Origin: Halorubrum lipolyticum DSM 21995
Lineage (GTDB): Archaea > Halobacteriota > Halobacteria > Halobacteriales > Haloferacaceae
Length of the DNA stretch: 57,357 bases
Direction of reading: 5' to 3'
NCBI RefSeq assembly: GCF_000337375.1
Contig: NZ_AOJG01000019.1
Coordinates: 1 to 57,357, forward strand
Shown here: in pieces, positions 15,848 through 26,187 of the stretch
Position numbering within the stretch: position 1 is the first letter of the stretch
Layout: each line of letters opens with the position of its first letter
Position numbers and translations under genes: made by a program
Notes under the pieces: generated by a model
Told to the model about the DNA's origin: nothing
Database searches by the model: none
What the model saw: the letters and a program-made list of their open reading frames with translations, nothing else

Positions 15848-16279
15848 ATGAGTGTCGAGTTGCCGTTCGCGCCGGTCGACGGGATCATCCGGCGGAACGC
15901 CGGGGACCTCCGCGTGAGCGCGGACGCCGCCGAGGAGTTGGCTCGCCGGATCCAAGCGCACGGCGCGGAGCTGGCGATCGACGCGGCCGAACGGGCAACC
16001 GAGGACGGACGGAAGACGCTGATGGCGTCCGATTTCGGCGTCGAACAGGTGATCGCCCGCGAGGATCTCGCCCTTCCCGTCGCGCCCATCGACCGCATCG
16101 CCCGGCTCCGGATCGACGACCGATACCGGGTTGGCGTCGACGCGCGCATCGCGTTGGCCGACATCCTGGAGGACTACGCCGACAACGTCGCGAGCGCGGC
16201 CGCGACGCTCGCGCGACACGCCGACAGACGGACCGTACAGGCCGAGGACATCGAGACGTACTTCGCGTTGTTCGAGTAG
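15848..16279 (+). CDS. hstA: Archaeal histone, tandem doublet
   Basis: A 143-residue protein made of two fused histone folds, the haloarchaeal form. Fold 1 covers about residues 1-68 (LPFAPVDGIIRRNAG...RVSADAAEELARRIQ...TLMASDF). Fold 2 covers about 75-143 (LPVAPIDRIARLRID...RVGVDARIALADILEDYADNV...RRTVQAEDIETYF). One chain therefore makes a complete dimer-like unit that binds DNA. Unlike most archaeal histones the protein is acidic and lacks N-terminal tails. The stop TAG is followed at once by the ATG of the deacetylase-family gene, so the two form an operon. The region 15700-15847 between rpaC and this gene is Arg/Gly-coding-like GC-rich DNA with no gene. Confidence 0.93.
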   Translation: MSVELPFAPVDGIIRRNAGDLRVSADAAEELARRIQAHGAELAIDAAERATEDGRKTLMASDFGVEQVIAREDLALPVAPIDRIARLRIDDRYRVGVDARIALADILEDYADNVASAAATLARHADRRTVQAEDIETYFALFE

Positions 16280-17284
16280 ATGCACTTCGGCTACAGCGAG
16301 CGGTGTCTCGAACACGACACCGGCGAACGACACCCGGAAAACCCGGACCGACTGCGCGCGATCCGCCGCGGGCTGGCGAAGCGGCACGGCGTCGAGTACG
16401 TGGAGGCCGACCCCGCGACGCGCGAGGAGGTCGTCGCGGTCCACGACGCGGAGTACGTCGACGAGCTGGAAGCGTTCGTCGCCGACGGCGGCGGGAGCTG
16501 GGACCCAGACACCGTCGCGAGCGACGGGACGTGGGACGCCGCGCTCGCCTCGGCCGGCCTCTCGCAGTGGGCGGCTCGGTCCGCGCTCGACGGCGCCGAC
16601 GGCCGGGACACTCCCTTCGCGCTCGGGCGGCCGCCGGGCCACCACGCGGTCCCCGACGACGCCATGGGCTTCTGCTTCTTCAATAACGCCGCCGTCGCGG
16701 CCCAGACCGTCCTCGACGACGGGGCCGCCGATCGAGTCGCGATCTTCGACTGGGACGTACACCACGGGAACGGCACCCAAGACGTGTTCTACGAGCGCGG
16801 CGACGTGTTCTACGCGTCGATACACGAGGAGGGACTCTACCCGGACACCGGCGCGCTCGACGAGACCGGTCGCGACGAGGGCGAGGGGACGACGGTGAAT
16901 CTCCCGCTCTCTGCCGGTGCGGGCGACGCCGACTACCTCTACGCCATCGACGAGGCGGTCGCCCCCGCGCTCGAGCGGTTCGACCCCGACCTCGTGATCG
17001 TCTCGGCCGGGTTCGACGCCCACCGGCACGACCCCATCTCGCGGATGCGCGTCTCCTCGGAGGGGTACGCGCTGATGACTGATCAGATTCGATCGGTCAC
17101 CGACGATATCGGGGCCGCGACCGCCTACGTCCTCGAAGGCGGGTACGGCCTCGACACGCTGGCCGACGGCGTCTCGATGGTCCACGAGACGTTCGACGAG
17201 CGCACGCCGGTCGGCAACGACGACGATCCCGACGAGAAGACGGAGTCGCTGGTGGCCGAGCTTCGGGAGCTGCTCGAGTTGTAG
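16280..17284 (+). CDS. Histone deacetylase superfamily protein (class II type)
   Basis: A 334-residue arginase/deacetylase-fold enzyme that hydrolyses N-acetyl amides using Zn2+. Catalytic landmarks are all present: RPPGHHAVPDDAMGFCFFNN near 116-135, the zinc site FDWDVHHGNGTQD near 155-167, a second zinc aspartate in SAGFDAHRHDP near 238-248, and LEGGYGLDTLA near 283. The gene begins directly after the histone stop codon (zero spacing), implying joint transcription and coupled translation. It corresponds in kind to H. volcanii HdaI, also close to the histone gene. Substrate could be chromatin-associated proteins, but haloarchaeal histones have no classical tails, so acetylpolyamines or other acetyl-lysine proteins remain possible. 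Confidence 0.93.
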   Translation: MHFGYSERCLEHDTGERHPENPDRLRAIRRGLAKRHGVEYVEADPATREEVVAVHDAEYVDELEAFVADGGGSWDPDTVASDGTWDAALASAGLSQWAARSALDGADGRDTPFALGRPPGHHAVPDDAMGFCFFNNAAVAAQTVLDDGAADRVAIFDWDVHHGNGTQDVFYERGDVFYASIHEEGLYPDTGALDETGRDEGEGTTVNLPLSAGAGDADYLYAIDEAVAPALERFDPDLVIVSAGFDAHRHDPISRMRVSSEGYALMTDQIRSVTDDIGAATAYVLEGGYGLDTLADGVSMVHETFDERTPVGNDDDPDEKTESLVAELRELLEL

Positions 17285-17368
17285 CGGGACGGGCCAGTCG
17301 TCGTTCGCGGAGCCGATTTTCGAAAGGTGTTCGTTGACGTCGATGACGAGTCGCTCCGCTCGCCGATC

Positions 17369-17405
17369 GGCGGCGACAGAATACGCCCGGAGCGGGATTT
17401 GAACC
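17369..17405. repeat. 37-bp direct repeat containing a tRNA-Asp 3' fragment
   Basis: GGCGGCGACAGAATACGCCC and the following 17 bases through the T-arm half are identical at 17369-17405 and 17514-17550. The second copy spans the 3' end of the intact tRNA-Asp and 15 bp beyond it. Weaker similarity extends about 25 bp further left, so the duplicated unit is near 60 bp. It marks a segmental duplication of the tRNA trailer. Confidence 0.85.
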
Positions 17406-17464
17406 TGAATCAGACGTGCTCGCTCCCGTCGGTCGCTGCGCGCGACTGATAGGGTTCAAATCCC
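17394..17464. repeat. 71-bp palindromic element with tRNA T-arm arms
   Basis: GGGATTTGAACC (17394-17405) and GGTTCAAATCCC (17453-17464) form a perfect 12-bp inverted repeat; partial pairing continues inside (ATCAG with CTGAT). Both arms are T-stem-loop sequences, one in each orientation. The 47-bp centre is GC-rich and itself partly self-complementary. There is no ORF. It may be a miniature element or an insertion scar in a former tRNA-Asp copy. Confidence 0.7.
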
Positions 17465-17528
17465 CACGAAACGATTCGTCGCCGCCGGTATCGACTCGCT
17501 TCGCTCGTCGATTGGCGGCGACAGAATA

Positions 17529-17601
17529 CGCCCGGAGCGGGATTTGAACCCGCGTCACGACCGTGACAGGGTCGTATGATGGGCCACTACACCATCCGGG
17601 C
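17529..17601 (-). tRNA. tRNA-Asp(GTC), second copy in transcription order
   Basis: 73 nt including discriminator G at 17529. Acceptor GCCCGGA pairs with TCCGGGC; the anticodon stem CGACC/GGTCG holds loop CTGTCAC (anticodon GTC); the T arm is GCGGGTTCAAATCCCGC. Identical in sequence to the copy at 17631-17703, 29 nt upstream of it in the transcript, so both are likely cut from one precursor. Confidence 0.95.
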
Positions 17602-17630
17602 AAACAGCGACAGACCCCGAAGCGTGGGGA

Positions 17631-17703
17631 CGCCCGGAGCGGGATTTGAACCCGCGTCACGACCGTGACAGGGTCGTATGATGGGCCACTACACCATCCG
17701 GGC
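17631..17703 (-). tRNA. tRNA-Asp(GTC), first copy in transcription order
   Basis: The same 73-nt sequence and fold as the neighbouring copy. It lies next to the promoter (TATA at 17733-17741), so it heads a two-tRNA transcript on the minus strand. Confidence 0.95.
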
Positions 17704-17732
17704 TTGTCGCAGTCATTCGTACCCTTGTCTGG

Positions 17733-17741
17733 CAAATAAGG
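17733..17741 (-). promoter_or_regulatory. TATA box of the tRNA-Asp pair
   Basis: CTTATTTGC on the minus strand lies about 30-38 nt before the first tRNA-Asp. The rest of 17742-17890 holds only GC-rich DNA. Confidence 0.5.
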
Positions 17742-17892
17742 CTTGTCATCGCCGACGACGGTGGGGACGGGTGACAGGGGGAACGACGACTCGCGGCGCC
17801 GGCGATCGCGGCGGTACCCTTTTGTGTGATACCCGCATGAGTAGGAGTATCGCACGCCCCCGTCGTCGTGAGCCGCGCACGGCGGAGGCGGT

Positions 17893-17920
17893 TGACAAGT
17901 CTTATGCCGCTGGCCCATAT
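17893..17920 (+). promoter_or_regulatory. Probable promoter of the RNA polymerase operon
   Basis: TTGACAAGTCTTATGCC followed by CCATATAG gives TATA-like elements 48-75 nt before rpoH. It implies a 5' leader of roughly 40 nt, rich in pyrimidine and ending ACCACCACCC, unlike the leaderless genes nearby. Confidence 0.4.
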
Positions 17921-17967
17921 AGCGATCTGTAGTATCTCGTGATAGCTTCTTTCAATAACCACCACCC

Positions 17968-18195
17968 ATGGTAGACGTAAGCCAACACGAACTCGTCCCG
18001 GACCACGTTCTCCTCGAGCCCGAGGAAGTCGACGAGGTTCTGGCGGAGTACGACGTGAAACGGACGAACCTACCGAAGATCAAACGCACTGATCCCGCGC
18101 TCCCCGACGAGGCCGAGGTCGGCGACGTGGTGAAGATCGTTCGAAACTCCCGCACGACCGAGGAAGCTGTCGTGTACCGATTAGTCGTCTCATGA
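17968..18195 (+). CDS. rpoH: DNA-directed RNA polymerase subunit H (Rpo5)
   Basis: A 75-residue subunit equal to the C-terminal domain of eukaryotic RPB5. The family sequence [19 protein letters not shown] opens the protein and [20 protein letters not shown] fills the middle; it ends [14 protein letters not shown]. It sits in the jaw of archaeal RNA polymerase. It is the first gene of the RNAP operon, and its TGA overlaps the ATG of rpoB'' by four bases, giving coupled translation. Full length and intact. Confidence 0.97.
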   Translation: MVDVSQHELVPDHVLLEPEEVDEVLAEYDVKRTNLPKIKRTDPALPDEAEVGDVVKIVRNSRTTEEAVVYRLVVS

Positions 18196-19757
18196 ACAGG
18201 CAAGATCGACGCGTAGTCTCACGCGAGTACTTCTCGGACGAACGGCTCGCCGAACATCACTTCCGCTCGTTCAACAACTTCCTGGACCGCGGCATGCAGG
18301 AGGTCGTCGACGAGAAGGAGACGATCGAGACCGACATCGGCGACAAGGAGGGCCAAGAGCCCGTCTACGTCGAGCTCGGCGACGTGCGGATGGTCACCCC
18401 GCGCGTCCGCGAGGCCGACGGCTCCGAGGAGCTGCTGTACCCCCAGGAGGCCCGCCTCCGAAACATCACCTACTCGGCGCCCGTGTTCATGGAGATGTCC
18501 ATCGTGCGCGGCGGCGAGGAAGAGCCCGAGCAGGTCGTCGACACGACCGAGACCAAGGTCGGCCGGATGCCGATCATGGTCGGCTCGGACAAGTGTAACA
18601 TGGCCGGCTTCTCCGACGAGGAGCTCATCGACATCGGCGAGGACCCCGTCGACCCCGGCGGCTACTTCATCGTCAACGGCTCCGAGCGCGTGCTGATGAC
18701 CTCGGAGGACCTCGCGCCGAACAAGATTCTCGCCGAGTACGACTCGAAGTACGGCGACGAGATCCAGGTGGCGAAGACGTTCTCCCAGCGCCGCGGCTAC
18801 CGCGCGCTGGTGCTCTGTGAGCGCAACCGCGAGGGGCTGCTCGAAGTGTCGTTCCCGTCCGTCTCGGGCTCGATCGACTTCGTGACCCTCGTCCGCGCGC
18901 TCGGACTGGAGTCGGACGAAGAGATCGTTCACCGGGTCTCCGACGACCCGGAGATCGTGAAGTTCATGCTGGAGAACTTGGAGGAGGCGTCGGTGCAGAC
19001 GACCGAGGAGGCCATCGAGACCCTCGGCGAGCGCGTCGCCTCCGGCCAGGGGAAGAACTACCAGCTCAAGCGGGCGAACTACGTCATCGACCGCTACCTC
19101 CTCCCCCACCTCCACGAGGAGGGCGTCGAGGAGGAAGACGTGCGGATCAACAAGGCGTACTACCTCTGTCGGATGGCCGAGGCGTGTTTCGAGCTCGCTC
19201 TGGACCGCCGCGAGGCCGACGACAAGGACCACTACGCGAACAAGCGCCTGAAGGTCTCCGGCGACCTGATGCGCGACCTGTTCCGGACCGCGCTGAACAA
19301 GCTGGCTCGAGACGTGAAGTACCAACTCGAGCGCGCGAACATGCGGAACCGCGATCTCACCGTCAACACGGTCGTCCGCTCCGACGTGCTGACCGAGCGG
19401 CTCGAACACCCGATCGCGACGGGCAACTGGGTGGGCGGCCGTTCCGGCGTCTCCCAGCTCGTCGACCGGACCGACTACATGGGCGTGCTCTCGCACCTCC
19501 GGCGCCTGCGCTCGCCGCTGTCGCGGTCGCAGCCGCACTTCAAGGCGCGGGACCTCCACGCGACCCAGTGGGGTCGCATCTGTCCCTCCGAGACGCCGGA
19601 GGGGCCGAACTGCGGGCTCGTGAAGAACTTCGCGCAGGCGATGGAGCTCTCACAGACCGTGGACGACGAACAGGGGCTGAAACGAGAACTGGCGTCGATG
19701 GGTGTCGAGGGGATCCCCGGCATCGAGGGCGTCGAACGACAGACGGCGGACGACTAA
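18192..19757 (+). CDS. rpoB2: DNA-directed RNA polymerase subunit B'' (Rpo2N)
   Basis: A 521-residue N-terminal half of the second-largest RNAP subunit; haloarchaea and many euryarchaea split this subunit into B'' and B'. It starts [20 protein letters not shown] and includes [12 protein letters not shown] near residue 128, [13 protein letters not shown] near 156, ISQRRG-like [12 protein letters not shown] near 197, [21 protein letters not shown] near 436 and [20 protein letters not shown] near 458, the fork-loop/lobe region. The break before B' is at the usual place. It overlaps rpoH by 4 nt, and the B' ATG is 1 nt past its stop. Confidence 0.98.
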   Translation: MNRQDRRVVSREYFSDERLAEHHFRSFNNFLDRGMQEVVDEKETIETDIGDKEGQEPVYVELGDVRMVTPRVREADGSEELLYPQEARLRNITYSAPVFMEMSIVRGGEEEPEQVVDTTETKVGRMPIMVGSDKCNMAGFSDEELIDIGEDPVDPGGYFIVNGSERVLMTSEDLAPNKILAEYDSKYGDEIQVAKTFSQRRGYRALVLCERNREGLLEVSFPSVSGSIDFVTLVRALGLESDEEIVHRVSDDPEIVKFMLENLEEASVQTTEEAIETLGERVASGQGKNYQLKRANYVIDRYLLPHLHEEGVEEEDVRINKAYYLCRMAEACFELALDRREADDKDHYANKRLKVSGDLMRDLFRTALNKLARDVKYQLERANMRNRDLTVNTVVRSDVLTERLEHPIATGNWVGGRSGVSQLVDRTDYMGVLSHLRRLRSPLSRSQPHFKARDLHATQWGRICPSETPEGPNCGLVKNFAQAMELSQTVDDEQGLKRELASMGVEGIPGIEGVERQTADD

Positions 19758-19758
19758 T

Positions 19759-21588
19759 ATGGCTCAGGCAGAACGCGAAGCGAAGGTGTACGTCAACGGG
19801 AGCCTCGTCGGGACCCACCCGGACCCCGAGGCCCTCGCCGAACAGATCCGCGAGGCCCGCCGACGCGGCGACGTCTCGGAGATGGTGAACGTCTCGGTCA
19901 AGGACCGGACCCAGGAAGTGATCGTCAACGCGGACGCGGGACGCGCCCGTCGCCCGCTGATCGTCGTCGAGAACGGCGAGCCCCTGCTGGGCGACGAGGA
20001 GGTCGAGGCCGTCGAACGTGGCGAGGTCGAGTTCGAGGATCTCGTCGAGCGCGGCTACGTCGAGTTCATCGACGCCGAGGAGGAGGAGGACATCCTCGTC
20101 GCCGTCGACGAGGAGGATGTGACCGACGACCACACGCACCTCGAGATCGACCCGCAGCTCGTGTTCGGTATCGGCGCGGGGATGATCCCGTACCCCGAGC
20201 ACAACGCAAGCCCCCGGATCACGATGGGCGCGGGGATGATGAAGCAGTCGCTCGGACTCCCCTCCGCAAACTATCGGATCCGGCCGGACACGCGGCAGCA
20301 CCTGCTGCACTACCCACAGCTGGCGATGGTGAAGACGCAGACGTCCGACCAGATCAGCTTCGACAAGCGGCCGGCGGCGCAGAACTTCGTCGTCGCCGTG
20401 ATGTCCTACGAGGGATTCAACATCGAGGACGCGCTGGTGATGAATCAGGGCTCCGTCGACCGCGCGCTCACCCGCTCGCACTTCTTCCGGACCTACGAGG
20501 GCGAGGAGCGCCGGTATCCCGGCGGCCAGGAGGACCGCTTCGAGATTCCCGACCAGGACGTGCGCGGTGCGCGCGGCGAGGACGCGTACACCCATCTCGA
20601 CGAGGACGGCCTCGTCAACCCCGAGACGAAGGTGGACGAGTCCTCGGTGCTGCTCGGCAAGACCAGCCCGCCGCGCTTCCTCGAGGAGCCCGACGACATG
20701 GGCGGGCTCTCCCCGCAGAAGCGCCGGGAGACGAGCGTGACGATGCGCTCGGGCGAGTCCGGCGTCGTCGACACCGTGACCCTGATGGAGGGCGAGGACG
20801 GCTCCAAGCTCTCGAAGGTGAAGGTGCGCGACCAGCGGGTCCCCGAACTGGGCGACAAGTTCGCGTCCCGACACGGCCAGAAGGGCGTCGTGGGCCACCT
20901 CGCCCCCCAGGAGGACATGCCCTTTACCGAGGAGGGGGTCGTCCCCGACCTCGTGATGAACCCGCACGCGCTCCCGTCCCGGATGACGGTCGGCCACGTG
21001 CTGGAGATGCTCGGCGGCAAGGTCGGCTCGCTGCGCGGCTCGCGGGTCGACGGCACGCCGTTCCAGGGCGAAGACGAGGAGGAGCTCCGCGGCGGGCTGG
21101 AGGAACACGGCTTCAAGTCCTCCGGCAAGGAGGTCATGTACTCCGGCGTCACCGGCGAGAAGATCGAGGCGGAGATCTTCGTCGGGACGATCTTCTACCA
21201 CAAGCTGTACCACATGGTGTCGAACAAGCTCCACGCTCGCTCGCGCGGTCCGGTGCAGGTGCTCACGCGCCAACCGACCGAGGGGCGCGCCCGCGAGGGC
21301 GGCCTGCGCGTCGGGGAGATGGAGCGCGACACGATCATCGGCCACGGCGCGTCGATGGTGCTCAACGAGCGGCTCTTGGAGTCCTCCGACGCCGAGACCG
21401 TACACGTCTCCGCGGAGACGGGGCTCGTCGCCGTCGAGGACCGCGAGCAGCGCCGCGTGTACGACCCGGTCACGGGCGACGAGGACGACATCCACGAGCT
21501 CGAGGTCAGCTACGCGTTCAAGCTGCTGCTCGACGAGATGATCGCCCTCGGCATCCGACCGAAACTCGAACTGGAGGACGCTATTTAA
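19759..21588 (+). CDS. rpoB1: DNA-directed RNA polymerase subunit B' (Rpo2C)
   Basis: A 609-residue C-terminal half of the second-largest subunit, carrying the catalytic hybrid-binding parts. Seen: [20 protein letters not shown] near residue 149, [18 protein letters not shown] near 215, [15 protein letters not shown] near 368 and the anchor region [17 protein letters not shown] near 411. The C-terminus is [20 protein letters not shown]. The usual zinc-binding cysteines of the clamp are not present in this B', as in other halophilic B' subunits I know of; this point deserves an alignment. ATG 19759 follows the B'' stop after one base; the rpoA' ATG directly follows its TAA. Confidence 0.98.
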   Translation: MAQAEREAKVYVNGSLVGTHPDPEALAEQIREARRRGDVSEMVNVSVKDRTQEVIVNADAGRARRPLIVVENGEPLLGDEEVEAVERGEVEFEDLVERGYVEFIDAEEEEDILVAVDEEDVTDDHTHLEIDPQLVFGIGAGMIPYPEHNASPRITMGAGMMKQSLGLPSANYRIRPDTRQHLLHYPQLAMVKTQTSDQISFDKRPAAQNFVVAVMSYEGFNIEDALVMNQGSVDRALTRSHFFRTYEGEERRYPGGQEDRFEIPDQDVRGARGEDAYTHLDEDGLVNPETKVDESSVLLGKTSPPRFLEEPDDMGGLSPQKRRETSVTMRSGESGVVDTVTLMEGEDGSKLSKVKVRDQRVPELGDKFASRHGQKGVVGHLAPQEDMPFTEEGVVPDLVMNPHALPSRMTVGHVLEMLGGKVGSLRGSRVDGTPFQGEDEEELRGGLEEHGFKSSGKEVMYSGVTGEKIEAEIFVGTIFYHKLYHMVSNKLHARSRGPVQVLTRQPTEGRAREGGLRVGEMERDTIIGHGASMVLNERLLESSDAETVHVSAETGLVAVEDREQRRVYDPVTGDEDDIHELEVSYAFKLLLDEMIALGIRPKLELEDAI

Positions 21589-24516
21589 ATGTCAATGCAA
21601 ACACCGAAAGTGCTCGGCGGCATCGACTTCGGCCTCATGGACCCGGAGACGTACCGGGACATGTCGGCGACGAAGGTGATCACGGCCGACACGTACGACG
21701 ACGACGGCTACCCGATCGACATGGGGCTGATGGACCCGCGACTCGGCGTCATCGACCCCGGCCTGGAGTGCCGGACCTGCGGCTCCCACTCCGGCTCCTG
21801 TAACGGCCACTTCGGCCACATCGAGCTCGCCGCGCCCGTCATCCACGTGGGCTTCACGAAGCTCATCCGGCGGCTGCTCCGCTCGACGTGCCGCGAGTGC
21901 GGCAAGCTGGCCTTAGACGAGGCACAGCGCGACGAGTTCCGCGACCGCTACGAGCGGGCGAAGGAGCTCGGCGACGACGAGCACGACGTGTTGAAGGCCG
22001 CCGTTCGGCAGGCCCGAAAGGCGTCGACGTGCCCGTTCTGCGGCGAGCCGCAGGCGGACATCAAACACGAGAAGCCGACCACCTACTACGAGGTCCAGGA
22101 CGTGCTCTCGGGCGACTACTCCGAGCGCATCGCGGCCGCGATGCAGCCCGACGAGGAGGAGGACGACCCCGGCACCTCGCCGCAGGAGCTCGCCGAGAAG
22201 ACCGACATCGCCTTAGAGCGGATCAACGACATCATGGCCGGCGAGTTCCGCCCGCGAAAGGAGGACCGCCGCGCCATCGAGAAGGCGCTCGACGTCGACC
22301 TCACCGAGGAGGACATGAACAAGCTGATGCCCTCGGACATCCGCGACTGGTTCGAGGACATCCCGAACGAGGACCTCGAGGTGCTCGGTATCGACTCCGA
22401 GCACTCCCGACCGGAGTGGATGATCCTGACGGTCCTCCCGGTCCCGCCGGTCACCACGCGTCCCTCCATCACGCTCGACAACGGCCAGCGCTCCGAGGAC
22501 GACCTCACGCACAAGCTGGTCGACATCATCCGGATCAACCAGCGGTTCATGGAGAACCGCGAAGCGGGCGCCCCCCAGCTGATCATCGAGGACCTCTGGG
22601 AGCTGCTTCAGTACCACGTCACGACGTTCGTCGACAACGAGATCAGCGGGACGCCGCCGGCTCGACACCGCTCCGGACGCCCCCTCAAGACCCTCAGCCA
22701 GCGGCTGAAGGGGAAAGAGGGCCGCTTCCGCGGCTCGCTGTCCGGGAAGCGCGTCAACTTCTCCGCGCGGACCGTCATCTCGCCGGACCCGACCCTCTCG
22801 CTGAACGAGGTCGGCGTCCCGGACCGGGTCGCCAAGGAGATGACCCAGACGCTCAACGTCACCGAGCGCAACGTCGAGGAGGCGCGCCAGTACGTCCGGA
22901 ACGGGCCCGAGGCCCACCCCGGCGCGAACTACGTGCGTCGCCCCGACGGTCGCCGGCTGAAGGTGACCGAGAAGAACTGCGAGGAGCTCGCCGAGAAGGT
23001 CGATCCCGACTGGGAGGTCAACCGCCACCTCGTCGACGGCGACATCGTGATCTTCAACCGGCAGCCCTCGCTGCACCGGATGTCCATCATGGCCCACGAG
23101 GTCGTGGTGATGCCGTACAAGACGTTCCGGCTCAACACCGTCGTCTGTCCGCCGTACAACGCCGACTTCGACGGCGACGAGATGAACATGCACGCGCTGC
23201 AGAACGAGGAGGCCCGCGCCGAGGCGCGCGTCCTCATGCGCGTCCAAGAGCAGATCCTGAGCCCCCGTTTCGGCGGGAACATCATCGGCGCGATCCAGGA
23301 CCACATCTCCGGGACGTACCTGCTCACGCACTCGAACCCCGAGTTCACGGAGACGCAGGCGCTGGACCTGCTGCGTGCGACCCGCGTCGACGAGCTGCCC
23401 GAGGCCGACGGCGTCGACGACGAGGGACGCGAGTACTGGACCGGCCGGACACTGTTCTCTGAGCTGCTCCCCGACGACCTCTCACTGGAGTTCACCTCTT
23501 CGACGGGCGACAGCGTGCTCATCGAGAACGGCCAGCTGGTCGAGGGGACGATCGACGAGGACGCCGTCGGCGCGTTCGGCGGCGAGGTCGTCGACACCCT
23601 CACCAAGGAGTACGGCGAGACGCGCTCGCGCGTGTTCATCAACGAGATCGCGTCGCTGGCGATGCGCGCGATCATGCATTTCGGATTCTCCATCGGGATC
23701 GACGACGAGTCGATCCCGCCGGAGGCCGAAGAGCAGGTCGACGACGCCATCGGGAGCGCCTACGACCGCGTCCAGGAACTAATCTCGACGTACGAGGCCG
23801 GCGAGCTGGAGTCGCTGCCGGGTCGCGGCGTCGACGAGACGCTGGAGATGAAGATCATGCAGACGCTCGGGAAGGCGCGCGACTCGGCCGGTGAGATCGC
23901 CGACCAGCACTTCGGCGACGACAACCCGGCGGTCGTGATGGCCCGCTCTGGCGCGCGTGGCTCGATGCTGAACCTCACGCAGATGGCCGGCTCCGTCGGC
24001 CAACAGGCGGTCCGAGGCGAGCGGATCAACCGCGGCTACGAGGACCGGACGCTCTCCCACTACAAGGAGAACGACCTGTCCGCGGAGGCGCACGGCTTCG
24101 TGGAGAACTCCTACCGCGGCGGGCTGACACCCGAGGAGTTCTTCTTCCACGCGATGGGCGGCCGCGAGGGGCTGGTCGACACGGCGGTCCGGACCTCCAA
24201 GTCCGGCTACCTCCAGCGCCGGCTCATCAACGCGCTCTCCGAGTTGGAGGCGCAGTACGACGGCACGGTCCGAGACACCTCGGGCCGGATCGTCCAGTTC
24301 GAGTTCGGCGAGGACGGCACCTCGCCGGTGAAGGTCTCCTCCGGCGAGGGCGACGGCATCGACGTCGACGACATCGTCGACCGTGTCGTCGACGCCGAGT
24401 TCGAGTCCGACGACGAGAAGGATCGGTTCCTCGGCGAGCGCACCCCGCCGACGAACCTCTCGGAGCATTCCGGACCGGGCCTGAACAAGGCCTCGGGGGT
24501 GGAGTCTGATGACTGA
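21589..24516 (+). CDS. rpoA1: DNA-directed RNA polymerase subunit A' (Rpo1N)
   Basis: A 975-residue N-terminal part of the largest subunit. Zinc clusters lie in the clamp ([20 protein letters not shown] near residues 59-78; CRECGK near 102 and CPFCGEP near 148). [23 protein letters not shown] near 378 and [17 protein letters not shown] near 488 lead to the invariant magnesium site [12 protein letters not shown] near 523. Bridge-helix and trigger-loop entry segments follow ([15 protein letters not shown] near 793 and [21 protein letters not shown] near 848). The chain stops where haloarchaea split A from A'', overlapping rpoA'' by 8 nt. No intein is present. Confidence 0.98.
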   Translation: MSMQTPKVLGGIDFGLMDPETYRDMSATKVITADTYDDDGYPIDMGLMDPRLGVIDPGLECRTCGSHSGSCNGHFGHIELAAPVIHVGFTKLIRRLLRSTCRECGKLALDEAQRDEFRDRYERAKELGDDEHDVLKAAVRQARKASTCPFCGEPQADIKHEKPTTYYEVQDVLSGDYSERIAAAMQPDEEEDDPGTSPQELAEKTDIALERINDIMAGEFRPRKEDRRAIEKALDVDLTEEDMNKLMPSDIRDWFEDIPNEDLEVLGIDSEHSRPEWMILTVLPVPPVTTRPSITLDNGQRSEDDLTHKLVDIIRINQRFMENREAGAPQLIIEDLWELLQYHVTTFVDNEISGTPPARHRSGRPLKTLSQRLKGKEGRFRGSLSGKRVNFSARTVISPDPTLSLNEVGVPDRVAKEMTQTLNVTERNVEEARQYVRNGPEAHPGANYVRRPDGRRLKVTEKNCEELAEKVDPDWEVNRHLVDGDIVIFNRQPSLHRMSIMAHEVVVMPYKTFRLNTVVCPPYNADFDGDEMNMHALQNEEARAEARVLMRVQEQILSPRFGGNIIGAIQDHISGTYLLTHSNPEFTETQALDLLRATRVDELPEADGVDDEGREYWTGRTLFSELLPDDLSLEFTSSTGDSVLIENGQLVEGTIDEDAVGAFGGEVVDTLTKEYGETRSRVFINEIASLAMRAIMHFGFSIGIDDESIPPEAEEQVDDAIGSAYDRVQELISTYEAGELESLPGRGVDETLEMKIMQTLGKARDSAGEIADQHFGDDNPAVVMARSGARGSMLNLTQMAGSVGQQAVRGERINRGYEDRTLSHYKENDLSAEAHGFVENSYRGGLTPEEFFFHAMGGREGLVDTAVRTSKSGYLQRRLINALSELEAQYDGTVRDTSGRIVQFEFGEDGTSPVKVSSGEGDGIDVDDIVDRVVDAEFESDDEKDRFLGERTPPTNLSEHSGPGLNKASGVESDD

Positions 24517-25723
24517 GTACGACCACGTCACCGACGACATGGAGGCGGTCGTGGAGGCGACCGAGCTCCCCAGCCGCCTCAAAGACGAGGTGTACGAGGC
24601 GCTCGACCGGAAGGCGGAGGAGAGCGGCGAGATCACGATCGAACAGGCCACCGAGGTCGCGACCGGCGTCGAGAACCGCTACATCGAGACGCGGGTCGAC
24701 CCGCTCGACCCCGTCGGCACCGTCTCCGCGCAGTCGATCGGCGAGCCCGGGACGCAGATGACGATGAACACGTTCCACTACGCCGGCGTCGCGGAGATCG
24801 ACGTCACGCAGGGGCTCCCCCGGCTCATCGAGCTGGTTGACGCCCGGAAGACGCCGGACACGCCGATGATGACGGTCCACCTCGAAGGCGAGTACGCCAC
24901 GGACCGCCAGAAGGCCCACGAGGTCGTCTGGTCCATCGAGGCGACCCGCATCCTCGCGCTCGGCGACGTGTCGACGAACGTCGCGGACATGCTGGTGCGG
25001 ATCGACCTGAACGACGACACCCTCCTCGAGCGGTGGCCGACCCACTCGGACCCGTCTGAGGTCGCCGCGATCATCGCCGAGACGATCGAGGACTCGCTCG
25101 GCGTCGACACTCGGCAGTCGGGGACCGTCGTGGAGTTCGGCCCGAACGAGCCGAGCTACCGCGAGCTGCTCCAGCTCGTCGAGCGGCTCCGGGAGATCGT
25201 GTTCAAGGGGATCGAGGAGATCGAACGCGTCGTCATCCGGAAAGAGGAGATCGACGGCGAAGAGGAGTTCGTCCTCTACACCGAGGGGTCGGCGTTCGGC
25301 GACACCCTCGACATCGAGGGCGTCGACGCCTCGCGCACGACGTGTAACAACATCCACGAGATCTACCGCAACCTCGGGGTCGAGGCGGCCCGCGAGACGA
25401 TCATCGACGAGACGAAGAACACGCTCGAAGAGCAGGGGCTCGACGACGTGAACGTCCGCCACCTCATGCTCGTGGCCGACATCATGACGAACAACGGCGA
25501 GATCGAGTCGATCGGTCGCCACGGCATCTCGGGCTCGAAGGACTCGGTGCTCGCGCGCGCCGCGTTCGAGGTGACGGTCAACCACCTGCTCGACGCCGCG
25601 ATCCACGGGGAGTACGACGAGCTCGACGGCGTCATCGAGAACGTCATCGCCGGCAAGCCGATCTCGCTCGGCACCGGCGACGTCGACCTCCGGATGGGGT
25701 CGCGCGTCGTGGGCGACGACTGA
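24509..25723 (+). CDS. rpoA2: DNA-directed RNA polymerase subunit A'' (Rpo1C)
   Basis: A 404-residue C-terminal part of the largest subunit. It contains [25 protein letters not shown] near residues 70-94, which completes the trigger loop, and GVTQGLPRL-like [20 protein letters not shown] near 98. The tail region has [25 protein letters not shown], the cleft/foot segment. It overlaps rpoA' by 8 nt and touches nusA, whose ATG begins on the last base of its TGA. All split-subunit boundaries in this operon are regular. Confidence 0.98.
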   Translation: MTEYDHVTDDMEAVVEATELPSRLKDEVYEALDRKAEESGEITIEQATEVATGVENRYIETRVDPLDPVGTVSAQSIGEPGTQMTMNTFHYAGVAEIDVTQGLPRLIELVDARKTPDTPMMTVHLEGEYATDRQKAHEVVWSIEATRILALGDVSTNVADMLVRIDLNDDTLLERWPTHSDPSEVAAIIAETIEDSLGVDTRQSGTVVEFGPNEPSYRELLQLVERLREIVFKGIEEIERVVIRKEEIDGEEEFVLYTEGSAFGDTLDIEGVDASRTTCNNIHEIYRNLGVEAARETIIDETKNTLEEQGLDDVNVRHLMLVADIMTNNGEIESIGRHGISGSKDSVLARAAFEVTVNHLLDAAIHGEYDELDGVIENVIAGKPISLGTGDVDLRMGSRVVGDD

Positions 25724-26142
25724 TGCGCGTCGAGCTCTCCGACGAGGCGCGGCGCTACATCGGTCGCTTCGACGAGCTGACCGGGGTCGCGCCGAAGGAC
25801 TGCCTCGTGGAGGGCGACCGGCTCGTGTTCCTCGTGCCGGCCGGCGAGATGGCGGCCGCGATCGGACAGGCCGGCGAGACCGTCGAGGAGGCGGAGCGCC
25901 GGCTCGCCAAGTCCGTCGAACTGGTCGAGGACGCCGACACGCCGGAGGCGTTCGTCGCGAGCGCGCTCTCGCCCGCGGCGGTCAACGCCGTGACGATCTC
26001 GGAGCAGAACGACCGCGTGGCGTACGTCGAGGTGCCGGAGCCGGACCGCGGCGTCGCCATCGGCGCCGACGGCGCCAACATCGAGACGGCGCGGACGCTG
26101 GCGAAGCGGCACTACGACATCGACGACATCCAGTTGACCTGA
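25723..26142 (+). CDS. nusA: NusA-like transcription termination/antitermination factor
   Basis: A 139-residue archaeal NusA, much shorter than bacterial NusA because it consists only of the paired KH RNA-binding domains. KH1 covers about residues 25-75 (DRLVFLVPAGEMAAAIGQAGETVEEAERRL) and KH2 about 95-139 (AYVEVPEPDRGVAIGADGANIETARTLAKRHYDID). The GxxG loops read IGQAG and IGADG, both slightly off the IGxxG consensus but normal for haloarchaea. It overlaps rpoA'' by 1 nt and ends the RNAP operon, with a lipoprotein gene 45 nt downstream. Confidence 0.95.
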   Translation: MRVELSDEARRYIGRFDELTGVAPKDCLVEGDRLVFLVPAGEMAAAIGQAGETVEEAERRLAKSVELVEDADTPEAFVASALSPAAVNAVTISEQNDRVAYVEVPEPDRGVAIGADGANIETARTLAKRHYDIDDIQLT

Positions 26143-26187
26143 GACGGAACCCCACGCCCTTTTGCCGACGCGCTCGTTTGTCGCCGC

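Noticed and set aside
17406-17452. A third tRNA-Asp gene
   Set aside because: Only the 3' end (T-arm half and acceptor strand) remains; no anticodon or D arm follows the 22-nt tRNA fragment.
17837-17932. 31-codon frame upstream of rpoH
   Set aside because: Arginine-rich, unlike halophile proteins, and it runs through the probable RNAP operon promoter.
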